Shown piece by piece: positions 43,766-56,263 of a stretch of DNA of 64,000 nt. This DNA comes from Onthophagus taurus (Eukaryota > Arthropoda > Insecta > Coleoptera > Scarabaeidae). The stretch lies in contig NW_027248940.1 of the NCBI RefSeq assembly GCF_036711975.1, forward strand, positions 2,046,001 through 2,110,000, given 5' to 3'. The notes beneath the pieces are model-generated. The model saw only the letters and a list, made by a program, of their open reading frames with translations, had not been told where the DNA came from and did not search any database. The position numbers and the translations under genes are program-made. Numbering within the stretch: position 1 is the stretch's first letter; each line of letters begins with the position of its first letter.

Positions 43766-44262
43766 GTGAGGGAAACGGCAGAAATGACAATTTCATTCTC
43801 GAGCTCGTCGTGTACTTTTTAAATAATTTCTTATAAAATATAGAACGTATGTAAAACGTCAAAAAAGTGTTATTTGAAAAAGTGAGGTTAGGTTGTGTTG
43901 GAAAAGTGTGATTAAAAATCCCTAACATCATTTTATAGTACATTTTACGTTACACCAATTGAACCATTGTTATATTTAAGTTGATCTTGTGTATTATTGT
44001 GTTTAATAATAGCTATTAGCGAATAATAGTCCTCATTGTATGCTCATATAATAATATACTATTTTTTAATAAAGTTTAAACTTAAACGTCAATGTGACAC
44101 AAATTCAATGTTGCCAACTGTAATCAACTTCACAACAATTTGTCAAAATTAAATGTCAATTTTATGCAATATCTGTTTTTTCTTTAAGAAAATTAATTAA
44201 TTTATGCTTAAATCATACGAAAAAAAAGGAATTTGTTAATGTGAAACCTTTAGAATTGACGT
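43766..44262. other. Intergenic, nothing recognised
   Basis: AT-rich stretch without gene, splice-site or repeat evidence. It leads into the 183-bp direct repeat. Confidence 0.5.
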
Positions 44263-44520
44263 TTTTAAAGAGAAATGGAACTCTTTATTGATACTCGAAA
44301 ACCAAACCGTTTTTGAGATAAAAGATATTTTGATAAAATAGTACAAAAAACTGAAAAAACACGAATTGCTTCATTTTAATCGCTGTATCTTCTACGCCAC
44401 TGCTTCAATTTATGGTTTGAGCATATTTTTGAGTTCCCCGCAGATTTTTAAAGAGAAATGGAACTCTTTATTGATACTCGAAAACCAAACCGTTTTTGAG
44501 ATAAAGGATATTTGAAGGGG
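44263..44520. repeat. 183-bp direct repeat, partial second copy
   Basis: TTTTAAAGAGAAATGGAACT .. GTTTTTGAGATAAA occurs at 44263 and again at 44446, exactly 183 bp apart and nearly identical over about 70 bp. The reverse strand contains TATCTCAAAAACGG, similar in style to the satellite arrays. It may be the end of another satellite family. Confidence 0.7.
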
Positions 44521-44860
44521 TTGAAAGAGGTCATCAATAGGGTACTAAGAGGGGGTTGGGTTGGGTTGGGTTGAAGGGGGTCAATAGGACACTAAGATGG
44601 GGTTGAAGGGGCGTCGACCGATCCTTAAGGATGCTACAGGTGGCGCCACCGTCGACCGATCCTTAAGGAGCAGGGGGGGCAACATTCGATCCTTAAGGAT
44701 GCTACAGGTGGCGCCACCGTCGACCGATCCTTAAGGATGCCTAGGTGGCGCCACCGTCGACCGATCCTTAAGGATGATCCTTAAGGATGTACCGCTAGGT
44801 GGCGCCACCGTCGACCGATCCTTAAGGATCGATCCTTGCTCCTTGCTCCTGTGCCAGAAC
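44521..44860. repeat. GC-rich palindromic minisatellite
   Basis: After a G-rich lead-in (GGGTTGGGTTGGGTTG) come four copies of GGTGGCGCCACC (44639, 44707, 44744, 44798). They alternate with GTCGAC and with the perfect 12-bp palindrome ATCCTTAAGGAT. Spacing between copies is irregular (68, 37 and 54 bp). It stands out in base composition from everything around it. No coding role is seen. Confidence 0.9.
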
Positions 44861-44878
44861 TCTCATTAATACACTAAT

Positions 44879-44994
44879 CCTATAACTCCTCAGGAGTACA
44901 ACTTAGTATAGAGATAAGTTGTGTTAAATCGTCTTAATTTATTGTCCTCTACATGTCCCTGTTCTGTGTCGGTTCTTACGTGAATCACCCTGTA
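44879..44994. mobile_element. Terminal piece of the 1-kb foldback family
   Basis: 116 bp closely matching 18783-18898, the right end of the foldback element, including the TGAATCACCCTGTA terminus and its TA flank. The rest of the element is missing; the inner break is at the edge of the palindromic minisatellite. Confidence 0.85.
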
Positions 44995-45619
44995 TATGTA
45001 TTTCTTTTCGTATTTGTTATTGTTATAATTTTTATATAAGTCCAAATAAATATTGTTTTCTTCTTCTTCCACCTCTGCTACACTGACGACACCTCTTCAT
45101 CGCAGATTTGTCTTTCTGTGTGGAACTGTCTCCAGATAATGGAATTCTAATTGTTAATCTGTGGTCTTGTAATTCTTTATAACTTTATCTCTGAACTTCA
45201 AGAGGTCAATTTTTGTTGTACCTCTTTCCTTCTTATACAGGGTCTGTCACGATAAGCTGAGTCGATATGTATGTGGCAAACTACTGGAACTATTTTTCTG
45301 AAAATTGTATATAGCGTTTATCCGAGGTGCTCGTTTCGCTAAAAATTTTCAGTTTTCTCCAACTTCCGGTTATACCAGAAATGGACCCCAACTTCGTTAT
45401 TTTAAATGGAATGTACCAATTTTTATTGAGAGAGAGAGAACTAATGCTTTATTGGTTATCGACCGTTAGCTTATTAGGCCCTGGTCTAAACAGTTTATAT
45501 AAATAATGTAATAAATGTGCTTACAATACAATTCATAACAGTAATATAATATGTAATTATGTATTATCAAAGATTATTATCATTACTTTTTTTTTAACAT
45601 AACTTTGATGTTTTTTAAT
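44995..45619. other. Mixed fragments, no gene
   Basis: ACAGGGTCTGTCACGATAAG near 45237, and TTCCGGTTATACCAGAAATG near 45362, resemble pieces of common insect MITEs. Near 45430 a GAGAGAGAGA run is followed by CTAATGCTTTATTGGT. I could not define an element with two ends. Confidence 0.35.
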
Positions 45620-46640
45620 ATAAATCCATGATAAATTTGATAATAAATTATAAAGTAAAAAGATAATGATAATGAATGGGAAATGTGATCTTATCCAGCT
45701 AGGACAATAGGTATACATAATAGATAAAACATAAAATGTATAAGATCTTTTATTAAACATATTAATTTAATTGATAACATTTATTTCAAAAATTATTAAC
45801 TACTGCGGAATTTATCGTTAAGTAAAGACAAAAACAATAACAATAAATATAAATTTAGTTCAATATTATTGTTTACCAAATATAAAACCCACAGATAAAG
45901 AAATCATTTAAACACGTCAATATAAATTTCCTCTGTAAACATGGTAAGTTTAAAATTTATTTCCATTGAGGATATTATTTCATGGACATTTTTTTTAATC
46001 GATTACATAAATAGGTTTATGTTATTTTTATCTTGTCTAAACTTTGGTTTCATCAATGTTGGTGTTATTCTAAAGTTGTTTTGTTAAATTCAGATTAATT
46101 TATTTATTTATTATATTTGGGATGCAAACGGTAAGTTTGGAGTCAAAGAGAACACCGAGATCATTTTATTTGAGAGTGTTAGAACCGAGGGAATAATCAA
46201 ATGCAATAGGATAGAAAAGATTATTATTTATACAATATGCCTATAATCTGTCTAAGTCATCCTGCAACTTCACACAGTCATCAAGTGAACAAATCGGGGC
46301 AAATATTTTGCTGTCATCAGCATAATATAAAAGAAATTTTTAGTGGTGAAAGCAGGCATGGATATCATTGATGTAGAGCAGAAATAACAAAGGCTTCCTG
46401 AAGAATCCCATGGTCAATCCTGTCAAAGCCTATTCATCAACTTGGCTATTGTTATCAAGGGTATTTAATAAAAAATTAAAAAATGAAATTAAGTTTGATT
46501 CTACTAACTTGCCCCGATAAAAGCCATGTTTTTCATGGATTAAGGATGATTTCACATTAAATATAGGCAAATCATAGATAAGGTGTTCAAAGACTTTTGG
46601 GGCTATTGACAGAGTAGTGATGGATATATGTATATCATAT
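45620..46640 (-). pseudogene. Non-LTR reverse transcriptase relic, copy B
   Basis: The left 500 bp is the dispersed repeat shared with 2440 and 16195. The right part on the reverse strand is decayed RT. SIAPKVFEHLIYDLPIFNVK and NLISFFNFLLNTLDNNSQVD are in a 71-residue open stretch (46645-46430). FDRIDHGIL, the catalytic YADDSKIFAP, CVKLQDDLD and finally LGVLFDSKLT follow near 46140. Stops and frameshifts separate them, and the SGVPQGS region is deleted. It corresponds to copy A at 16195-17075 and likewise lies directly upstream of 193-bp satellite and a P450 gene. Confidence 0.8.
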
Positions 46641-49600
46641 ATCATTTTAAAGAGGAAAGTTTCAGCTTTAATTTAACATCAAAATCTTTCTCTAATTTTC
46701 ATAAATAACCCTTCTACTGTTGTTTGAGTTGCAACGTGCATTTTGACGTTTTTACTATTAAGATGAAATTGGAACAAAATTTAAAATGTTTTTATCTCTA
46801 AATTTTTATAACCCAGATGCATATATATCATATATCATTTTAAAGAGGAAAGTTTCAGCTTTAATCTAACATCAAAATCTTTTTTTAATCTTCATAAATA
46901 ACCCTTCCACTATTTTTTGAGTTGCAACATGCATTTTGACGTTTTTACTATTAAAATGAAATCGGAATAAAATTTCAAATGCTTTTATTTCAAAATTTTT
47001 ATGACCCAGCTAAATATGTATCATACATCATTTTAAAGAGGAAAGTTTCAGCTTTAATTTAATATCAAAATCTTTTTCTAATTATCATAAATAACCCTTC
47101 CACAGTTTTTTGAGTTGCAACGTGCATTTTGACGTTTTTACTATTAAGATGAAATCGGAACAAAATTTCAAATGTTTTTATCTCAAAATTTTTATAACCC
47201 AGCTGCATATATATCATATACCATTTTAAAGAGGAAAGTTTCAGCTTTAATCTAACATCAAAATCTTTTTTTACTTTTCATAAATAACATTTACACCGTT
47301 GTTTGAGTTACAACGTGCATTTTGACGTTTTTACTATTAAGATAAAATCGGAACAAAATTTCAAATGTTTTTATCTCTAAATTTTTATAACCCAGATGCA
47401 TATATGTCATATATCATTTTAAAGAGGAAAGTTTCAGCTTTAATTTAACATCAAAATCTTTTTTTAATTTTCATAAATAACCCTTCCACAGTTTTCTAAG
47501 TTGCAACGTGCATTTTGACGTTTTTACTATTGAGATGAAATCGGAACAAAATTTCAAATGTTTTTATCTCTAAATTTTTACAACCTAGCTACATATGTAT
47601 CGTATATCATTTTAAAGAGGAAAGTTTCAGCTTTAATTTAACATCAAAATCTTTCTTTACTTTTCATAAATAACATTTACACCGTTGTTTGAGTTGCAAC
47701 GTGCATTTTGACGTTTTTACTATTAAGATGAAATCGGAACAAAATTTGAAATGTTTTTATCTCAAAATTTTTATGACCCAGCTACATATGTGTCATATAT
47801 CATTTTAAAGAGGAAAGTTTCAGCTTTAATTTGACATCAAAACCTTTTTTTACTTTTCATAAATAACCCTTCCACTGTTTTTTGAGTTGCAACGTGCATT
47901 TTGACGTTTTTACTATTAAGATGAAATCGGAATAAAATTTCAAATGTTTTCATCTCAAAATTTTTATAACCCATCTACATATATATCATATATCATTTTA
48001 AAGAGGAAAGTTTCAGCTTTAATTTAACATCAAAATCTTTTTTTAATTTTCATAAATAACTCTTCCATAGTTTTTTGAGTTGTAACGTGCATTTTGACGT
48101 TTTTACTATTAAGATGAAATCGGAACAAAATTTCAAATGCTTTTATCTCAAAATTTTTATAACCCATCTACATATATATCATATATCATTTTAAAGAGGA
48201 AAGTTTCAGCTTTAATTTAACATCAAAATCTTTTTTTGATTTTCATAAATAACTCTTCCATAGTTTTTTAAGTTGCAATGTGCATTTTGACGTTTTTACT
48301 ATTAAAATAAAATCGAAACAAAATTTAAAATGTTTTTATCTCAAAATTTTTATAACCCAGCTACATATATATCATATATCATTTTAAAGAGGAAAGTGAC
48401 AGCTTTAATTTAACATCAAAATCTTTTTTTAATTTTCATAAATAACCCTTCCACTGTTTGTTAAGTTGTAACGTGCATTTTGACGTTTTTACTATTAAGA
48501 CGAAATCGGAACAAAATTTCAAATGGTTTTATCTTAAAATTTTTATAACCCAGCTACATATGTATCATATATCATTTTAAAAAGGAAAGTTTCAGCTTTA
48601 ATTTAACATCAAAATCTTTTTTTAATTTTCATAAATAATTCTTCCATAGTTTTTTAAGTTGCAATGTGCATTTTGACGTTTTTACTATTAAAATAAAATC
48701 GAAACAAAATTTAAAATGTTTTTATCTCAAAATTTTTATAACCCAGCTACATATATATCATACATCATTTTAAAGAGGAAAGTTTCAGCTTTAATCTAAC
48801 ATCAAAATCTTTTTTTAATTTTCATAAATAACCCTTCCACTGTTTTTTGAGTTGCAACGTGCATTTTGACGTTTTTACTATAAAGATGAAATCGGAACAA
48901 AATTTCAAATGTTTTCATCTCAAAATTTTTATAACCCAACTACATATGTATCATATATCATTTTAAAGAGGAAAGTTTCAGCTTTAATTTAACATCAAAA
49001 TCTTTTTTTAATTTTCATAAATAACCCTTCCACTGTTTTTTGAGTTGCAACGTGCATTTTGACGTTTTACTATTAAGATGAAATCGGAACAAAATTTCAA
49101 ATGTTTTTATCTCAAAATTTTTATAACCCATCTACATATATATCATATATCATTTTAAAGAGGAAAGTGATAGCTTTAGTTTAACATCAAAAACATTTTT
49201 TAATTTTCATAGTTAACCTTTCCACAGTTTTTTAAGTTGCAACGTGCATTTTGACGTTTTCACTATTAAGATGAAATCGGAACAAAATTTGAAATGTTTT
49301 TAACTCAAAATTTGTATAACCCAGATGCATATATATCATATATCATTTTAAAGAGGAAAGTTTCAGCTTTAATCTAACATCAAAATCTTTTTTTAATCTT
49401 CATAAATAACCCTTCCACAGTTTGTTAAGTTGTAACGTGCATTTTGACGTTTTTACTATTAAGATGAAATCGGAATAAAATTTCAAATGCTTTTATCTCA
49501 AAATTTTTATGACCCAGCTACATATGTATCATACATCATTTTAAAGAGGAAAGTTTCAGCTTTAATTTAACATCAAAATCTTTTTTTTACTTTTCATAAA

Positions 49601-51200
49601 TAACCCTTCCACTGTTTTTTAAGTTGTAACGTGCATGTTGACGCTTTTACTATTAGGATGAAATCGGAACAAAATATCAAATGTTTTTATCTCAACATTT
49701 TTATAACTCAACTACATATATATCATATATCATTTTAAAGAGGAAAGTTTCAGCTTTAATTTAACATCAAAATCTTTCTTTACTTTTCATAAATAACATT
49801 TACACCGTTGTTTGAGTTGCAACGTGCATTTTGACGTTTTTACTATTAAGATGAAATCGGAACAAAATATCAAATGTTTTTATCTCAACATTTTTATAAC
49901 TCAACTACATATATATCATATATCATTTTAAAGAGGAAAGTTTCAGCTTTAATTTAACATCAAAATCTTTCTTTACTTTTCATAAATAACATTTACACCG
50001 TTGTTTGAGTTGCAACGTGCATTTTGACGTTTTTACTATTAAGATGAAATCGGAACAACATTTCAAATGTTTTTATCTCAAAATTTTTATAACCCAGCTA
50101 CATATGTGTCATATATCATTTTAAAGAGGAAAGTTTCAGCTTTAATCTAACATCAAAATCTTTTTTTAATCTTCATAAATAACCCTTCCACAGTTTGTTA
50201 AGTTGTAACGTGCATTTTGACGTTTTTACTATTAAGATGAAATCGGAATAAAATTTCAAATGCTTTTATCTCAAAATTTTTATGACCCAGCTACATATGT
50301 ATCATACATCATTTTAAAGAGGAAAGTTTCAGCTTTAATTTAACATCAAAATCTTTTTTTTACTTTTCATAAATAACCCTTCCACTGTTTTTTAAGTTGT
50401 AACGTGCATGTTGACGCTTTTACTATTAGGATGAAATCGGAACAAAATATCAAATGTTTTTATCTCAACATTTTTATAACTCAACTACATATATATCATA
50501 TATCATTTTAAAGAGGAAAGTTTCAGCTTTAATTTAACATCAAAATCTTTCTTTACTTTTCATAAATAACATTTACACCGTTGTTTGAGTTGCAACGTGC
50601 ATTTTGACGTTTTTACTATTAAGATGAAATCGGAACAAAATATCAAATGTTTTTATCTCAACATTTTTATAACTCAACTACATATATATCATATATCATT
50701 TTAAAGAGGAAAGTTTCAGCTTTAATTTAACATCAAAATCTTTCTTTACTTTTCATAAATAACATTTACACCGTTGTTTGAGTTGCAACGTGCATTTTGA
50801 CGTTTTTACTATTAAGATGAAATCGGAACAACATTTCAAATGTTTTTATCTCAAAATTTTTATAACCCAGCTACATATGTGTCATATATCATTTTAAAGA
50901 GGAAAGTTTCAGCTTTAATTTAACATCAAAATCTTTTTTTAATTTTCATAAATAACCCTTCCACTGTTTTTTGAGTTGCAAGTGCATTTTGACGTTTTAA
51001 CTATTAAGATGAAATCGGAATAAAATTTCAAATGCTTTTATCTCAAAATTTTTATAACCCAGCTGCATATATATCATATATCGTTTTAAAGAGGAAAGTT
51101 TCAGCTTTAATTTAACATCAAAATCTTTTTTTAATTTTCATAAATAACTCTCCCAGAAGTTTTTTAAGTTGCAACCCTCATTTTGACGTTTTTAGCACTA
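46641..51200. repeat. 193-bp satellite array upstream of P450 copy 2
   Basis: About 23.6 units. GGAAAGTTTCAGC recurs at 46654, 46847, 47040, 47233, 47426 and 47619, exactly 193 bp each. Units share ATTTTAAAGAGGAAAG, CGTGCATTTTGACGTTTTTA and TATCTCAAAATTTTTAT. Two adjacent four-unit blocks of 773 bp (about 49337-50109 and 50110-50882) are near-identical. The array ends about 120 bp before the P450 ATG. Confidence 0.97.
49337..50882. repeat. Four-unit higher-order duplication in 193-bp array
   Basis: Unit variants repeat in the same order at a distance of 773 bp. Examples are CCACAGTTTGTTAAG at 49416 and 50189, the run of eight Ts after AAAATC, the GTTGACGCTTTTACTATTAG variant, and two successive ACATTTACACCG variants. 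This is a recent block duplication. Confidence 0.8.
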
Positions 51201-51322
51201 ATTCTCTTAAATAAGATTTGCAGATAAAACTGTTTATTTGACCCTAAGCAAATAAGTTAATTCGACCTCCAGGAATAAGTATAAATAAACCATCAATAAA
51301 CCTTAAATTTACTCAATTTGAA
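51201..51322 (+). promoter_or_regulatory. P450 copy 2 promoter
   Basis: GATAAAACTGTTTATTTGAC starts at 51223 and TATAAATA lies at 51280-51287, 35 nt before the ATG at 51323. Layout and sequence match the copy 1 promoter at 35366-35485. Confidence 0.65.
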
Positions 51323-53097
51323 ATGTTTCTTGCCGAGTTATTAATTGTCATAATCGTAGCGATTATTTCGCTACCATTATGGTGGTATTATATATATTAC
51401 AGATATAGAAATCATTTGAAAATATTCCCTTCCCCGCCCCAATTTCCCATTTTAGGGATCACTTATAAAGTGCGAAATAACGTCGGTGAGTGCTTAAAAT
51501 TAACAAAAAATAATAATTTTAATAACACCTTTTTAGACATTTACAATGTGATTAAATCGCAAGTTGAAACGATGGGAAAAAACGTTTTTGCCATGTTTGG
51601 GCCAATCCCAACGCTTTGTACAACGGATCCAAAAATATTTTCGCTTATTTTGAGCTCTCCAAAACACATAAATAAGCCGTTTTTGTTCTCAGCAACATTA
51701 AACAGCGTCGTGGGGAATTCCTTGCTTGTTGTAAACGGTAACAACAATTTTTTTTTTAATTATTTTAATTCAAAAATTAATTTTATTGAAAGGCGACGAA
51801 TGGAGGCGACAAAGAAAAGTTTTAAATCCAACCCTCGACTACAAAAACATCCTCGATAACAATAAAATTTTTAATAAACACGCCGATGGGCTTATTAACA
51901 AATTTAAGGATGAAATTGATAACGAATCGACCGAGGTTGTCCACATTTTGGAGGATTTCACTTTTGACCAAACTGTTGGTGCGTTTTTTTAATTTATTAC
52001 TAAGTTTAAAATTAATAAATAAATTGTAGAAACGATTTTGGGGGAAACCGGGTCAGAAATTGATAAAAGAAAAACAGCGAGGTGTATCAAAACGTTGATG
52101 AAGATATCCCTCAAAAAAATGTTTTTGCCATTAACCTACTTCACCATAACGGAAAGACTCACAAGAACTTATTGGAAAGAACGAGAACAACTCAAAATCC
52201 TTCACGACAGCTTGAGAGGAAGCATTGAGAGGAAGCGAAAAGAATACAACAACAATTTAAACACCCAAAAAAGACCCACTTACATGGATATCTTATTGGG
52301 GGATAAAAATAATAAAGAAAAAGATATTTTAAGACAATTAACGATGGTCTTTACAGCTGTAAATTAAAATTATTTTATTTAAATCAAATTAATTAACTCA
52401 ATTAATTAAATTTTAGGCTTTTGATGCTTCGGCGGTTTCAATGTCTTACATGATTTATTATTTGGCGAAATGCCCCGAAATCCAAGTAAATATTTTTGTT
52501 TTAAATCAATCTAATAATTGTTAAATCAAATTTGTAGCAAAAAGCGTACGAAGAGGTTCACTCAATTCTCGGCGAAGATATCCACCAAACAATAACAAAC
52601 CAACAAATGTTAGGGATGAAATATTTAGATTTAGTCATGAAAGAATCGATGAGATTAGGCCCGGCGATTCCATTATTCACTCGAACACTCGAAGAAGATG
52701 TAATATACGAAGACACCACATTACCTAAAGGATTAATGATTCTCATGATCCCGTTTATGATGCATCTCGACCCTGAGTTATATCCGGAACCTGAAAAATT
52801 TATTCCAGAACGGTTTCTTCTGGAAAATTTGAACCCAAATAGATATAGTTATACCCCTTTTAACGCTGGGATTCGAAATTGCATGGGTAAGAAATATATT
52901 TTTATGGATTACTTAATAAGAAAGGTTTTGTAGGACAATTGTATGCGATGACCTCGATGAAAATTGCCCTAGCGAAGCTGTTGCTTAATTATGAGTTTGT
53001 CGATGTGCAACATAAAATTTGTTATACAGTGGAGATTACTTTGCAATCAAAAACTGGGGTTAGAGTTGGGATACGAAAAAGGAATCACAAAATATAA
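51323..53097 (+). CDS. CYP4-like cytochrome P450, copy 2
   Basis: Seven exons: 51323-51485, 51537-51737, 51793-51978, 52030-52358, 52417-52485, 52538-52886 and 52934-53097. GT-AG introns are 47-58 nt, at the same sites and phases as copy 1. The product is 486 residues, ending three residues earlier than copy 1. It has a membrane anchor, GDEWRRQRK, ESMR, FIPERF and the heme block PFNAGIRNCMG with its Cys ligand. The I-helix again reads AAFDAS, without the usual Thr. The first intron, 51 nt, is stop-free here and could be mistaken for coding, but its GTGAGT donor and TTTTTAG acceptor and the copy 1 stop show it is an intron. The last intron is 47 nt and shifts the frame if read through. Both copies look usable. 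369-bp satellite begins about 30 bp after the stop. Confidence 0.9.
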
Positions 53098-53129
53098 TAA
53101 AAAACTGTGACAAAAAATTTATTATCTCG

Positions 53130-55966
53130 AAAAATAAATTTTAATCAAGTCGAAAATCTTTGATTTCCGTGTAAAGTGAGAAAATGTGTGTTTGTGTTTT
53201 TAATTTTTATCTCAAGAACGATAAAATAAGTAAAAATTATTTTCCCAATCGGTCGTTTTCGTTAGATAGATTATAGTTTTCTTTATAATTGGTGGTAGTT
53301 TTATAACAATTCATTAGATGCTCGATTTTATACGATTTTTTGAATCAAATCGAAAATCGTTGTACTCTCTACAAAGTGGAAAAATGTATCGTTGTGTTTA
53401 AAATTTTTATCTCAAGAACGAAAAAAGATTTTCAAAAACGGTTTTCTTTATTAAAAAGATAACACTTTCTTCTATAATTTTTGAAAATTGCATAATGATA
53501 TCTTCAAAAATAGTTTTTTTATGATTTTTTGAAAACGATTGACTAAGTAATTTAAATATAAGATAGCGATGAGACAAAAAGTTTAATATCTCACGAAGTA
53601 ACAAATATTTTTAAAAACGGCATTTTTCGTTGAAAAGACCACAGTTTACTTTATAATTGGCGATAGTTTCATAACGATTCATTAGATACCCGATTTTATA
53701 CGAATTTTTGAATCAAATCGAAAATCGTTGTATTCTCTATAAAGGGGAAAATGTATCGTTGTGTTTAAAAATTTTTATATCAAGAACGAAAAAAGATTTT
53801 CAAAAACGGCTCTCTTTATCAAAAAGGTAACACGTTCTTCTATAATTACTGAAAATTGCGTAATGATATATTAAAAAATCGTTGTTTTATGTTTTTTTGA
53901 AAACGATTGATTAAGTAATTTAAGTATAAGATAGCGATTAGACAAAAAGTTTAATATCTCAAGAAGTAAGAAATATTTTTAAAAACGGCCTTTTTCGTTG
54001 GAAAGATCACAGTTTACTTTACAATTGGAGATAGTTTTATAACGATTCATTAGATGCCCGATTTTATACGATTTTTTGAATCAAATCGAAAATCGTTGTA
54101 TTCTCTATAAAGTGGGAAAATGTGTCGTTGTGTTTAAAAATTTTTATATCAAGAACGAAAAAAGACTTTCAAAAACGGGTTTCTTTATTAAAAAGGTAAC
54201 ACTTTCTTCTATAATTACTGAAAATTGCGTAATGATATATTCAAAAATCGTTTTTTTATGATTTTTTGAAAACGATTGATTAAGAAATTTAAATATAAGA
54301 TAGCGATGAGACAAAAAGTTTAATATCTCAGGATGTAATAAATATTTTTAAAAACTGCCTTTTTCGTTGAAAAGACCACAGTTTACTTTATAATTGGCTA
54401 TAGTTTCATAACGAGTCATTAGATGCCCGATTTTATACGAATTTCTGAATCAAATCGAAAATCGTTGTATTCGCTACAAGGTGGGAAAATGTATCGTTGT
54501 GTTTAAAAATTTTTATCTCAAGAACGAAAATAGATTTTCAAAAACGGTTTTCTTTATTAAAAAGGTAGCACTTCCTTCTATAATTACTGAAGATTGCGTA
54601 ATGATATCTACAAAAATCGTTTTTTTATGATTTTTTGAAAACGATTGATTAAGAAATTTAAATATAAGATAGCGATGAGACAAAAAGTTTAATATCTCAA
54701 GAAGTAAGAAATATTTTTAAAAACGGCCTGTTTCGTTGAAAAGATCACACTTTACTTTATAATTGGAGATAGTTTTATAACGATTCATTAGATGCCCGAT
54801 TTTATATGATTTTTTGAATCAAATCGAAAATCATTGTATTCCCTACAAAGAGGAAAAATGTATCGTTGTGTTTAAAAATTCTTATTTCAAAAGCGAAAAA
54901 AGATTTACAAAAACGGTTTTTTTTATTAAAACGGTAACACTTTCTTCTATAATTACTGAAAATTGCGTAATGATATATTCAAAAATCGTTTTTTTATGAT
55001 TTTTTGAAAACGATTGATTAAGAAATTTAAATATAAGATAGCGATGAGACAAAAAATTTAATATCTCAAGAAGTAAGAAATATTTTTAAAAACAGCCTTT
55101 TTCGTTGAAAAGATCACAGTTTACTTTATAATTGGCGATAATTTTATAACGATTCATTAGATGCCCGATTTTATACGATTTTTTGAATCAAATCGAAAAT
55201 CGTTGTATTCTCTACAAAGTGGGAAAATGTATCGTTGTGTTTAAAAATTTTTATCTCAAGAACGAAAATCGATTTTCAAAAACGATTTTCTTTATTAAAA
55301 AGGTAGCACTTGCTTCTATAATTACTGAAAATTGCGTAATGATATATTCAAAAATCGTTTTTTTATGATTTTTTGAAAACGATTGATTAAGAAATTTAAA
55401 TATAAGATAGCGATGAGACAAAAAGTTTAATATCTCAAGAAGTAAGAAATATTTTTAAAAACGGCCTTTTTCGTTGAAAAGATCATAGTTTACTTTATAA
55501 TTGGCGATAGTTTCATAACGATTCATTAGAAGCCCGATTTTATACGATTTTTTGAAACAAATCAAAAATCGTTGTATTCTCTACAAAGTGGGAAGAGTAT
55601 CGTTTTGTTTAAAAATATTTGTTTCAAGAACGAAAAAAGATTTTCAAAAGCGGTTTTCTTTATTAAAAAGGTAACACTTCCTTCTACAATTTTTGAAAAT
55701 TGCGAAATGATATCTTCAAAAATCGTTTTTTTATGATTTTTTGAAAACGATTGATTAAGTAACTTAAATGTAAGATAGCGATGAGACAAAAAGTTTTATA
55801 TCTCAAAAAGTAAGAAATATTTTTTTAAAACGGCCTTTTTCGTTGAATAGATCACAGTTGACTTTATAATTAGCGATAGTTTTATAACGATTCATTAGAT
55901 GCCCGATTTTATACGATTTTTTGAATCAAATCGAAAATCATTGTGTTCTCTACAAAGTGGACAAAT
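53130..55966. repeat. 369-bp satellite array, internally dimeric
   Basis: About 7.7 units. Open-frame starts at 54076, 54814 and 55183 differ by multiples of 369. Each unit has two halves of about 185 bp. One starts TCTCAAGAACGAAAAAAGAT and the other TCTCAAGAAGTAAGAAATAT. Both have an ATTAAAAAGG- or GTTGAAAAGAT-type block 40 nt later. Similarity to the 363-bp array at 2998 is visible in AAAACGG.CTT and ATAATTGG.GATA. It lies between the end of P450 copy 2 and a 3' P450 fragment. Confidence 0.93.
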
Positions 55967-55967
55967 G

Positions 55968-56263
55968 TTATATCTAGAACCTGAAAAATTTATTCCAGAA
56001 CGGTTTCTTACGGAAAATTTGAATCCAAATAGATATAGTTATACCCCTTTTAACGCTGGGATTCGAAATTGCATGGGTAAGAAATATAATTTTATGGAAT
56101 ACTTAATAGGAAAGGTTTTTAAGACTAGCTACTAGCTAAGATGTTGCTTAATTATGAATTTGTAGACGTTCAACATAAACTTTGTTTCACCGTAGAGATT
56201 ACTTTGCAATCAAAAAGGGGGGTTAAGGTTGGGATTCACAAGAGGAATCATAAATGTAATTAA
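55968..56263 (+). pseudogene. CYP4-like P450, 3' fragment
   Basis: Starts abruptly inside exon 6 at the PEKFIPERF block and continues through PFNAGIRNCMG and the last intron's donor, GTAAGAAATA. About 35 bp covering the acceptor and the QLYAMTSMKIALA segment are lost or scrambled (TTTTTAAGACTAGCTACTAG). It then continues with the final coding block to a TAA at 56261-56263, at the same position as the copy 1 stop. All earlier exons are missing and 369-bp satellite adjoins the left break directly. The 3' flank (to about 56325) matches that of copy 1. It is a dead fragment of a third or fourth P450 copy. Confidence 0.9.

Noticed and set aside
44560..44590. GGGTTGGGTTGGGTTG as telomeric repeat
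   Set aside because: Only about three imperfect units, not the insect TTAGG or beetle TCAGG type, and located internally beside a palindromic minisatellite.
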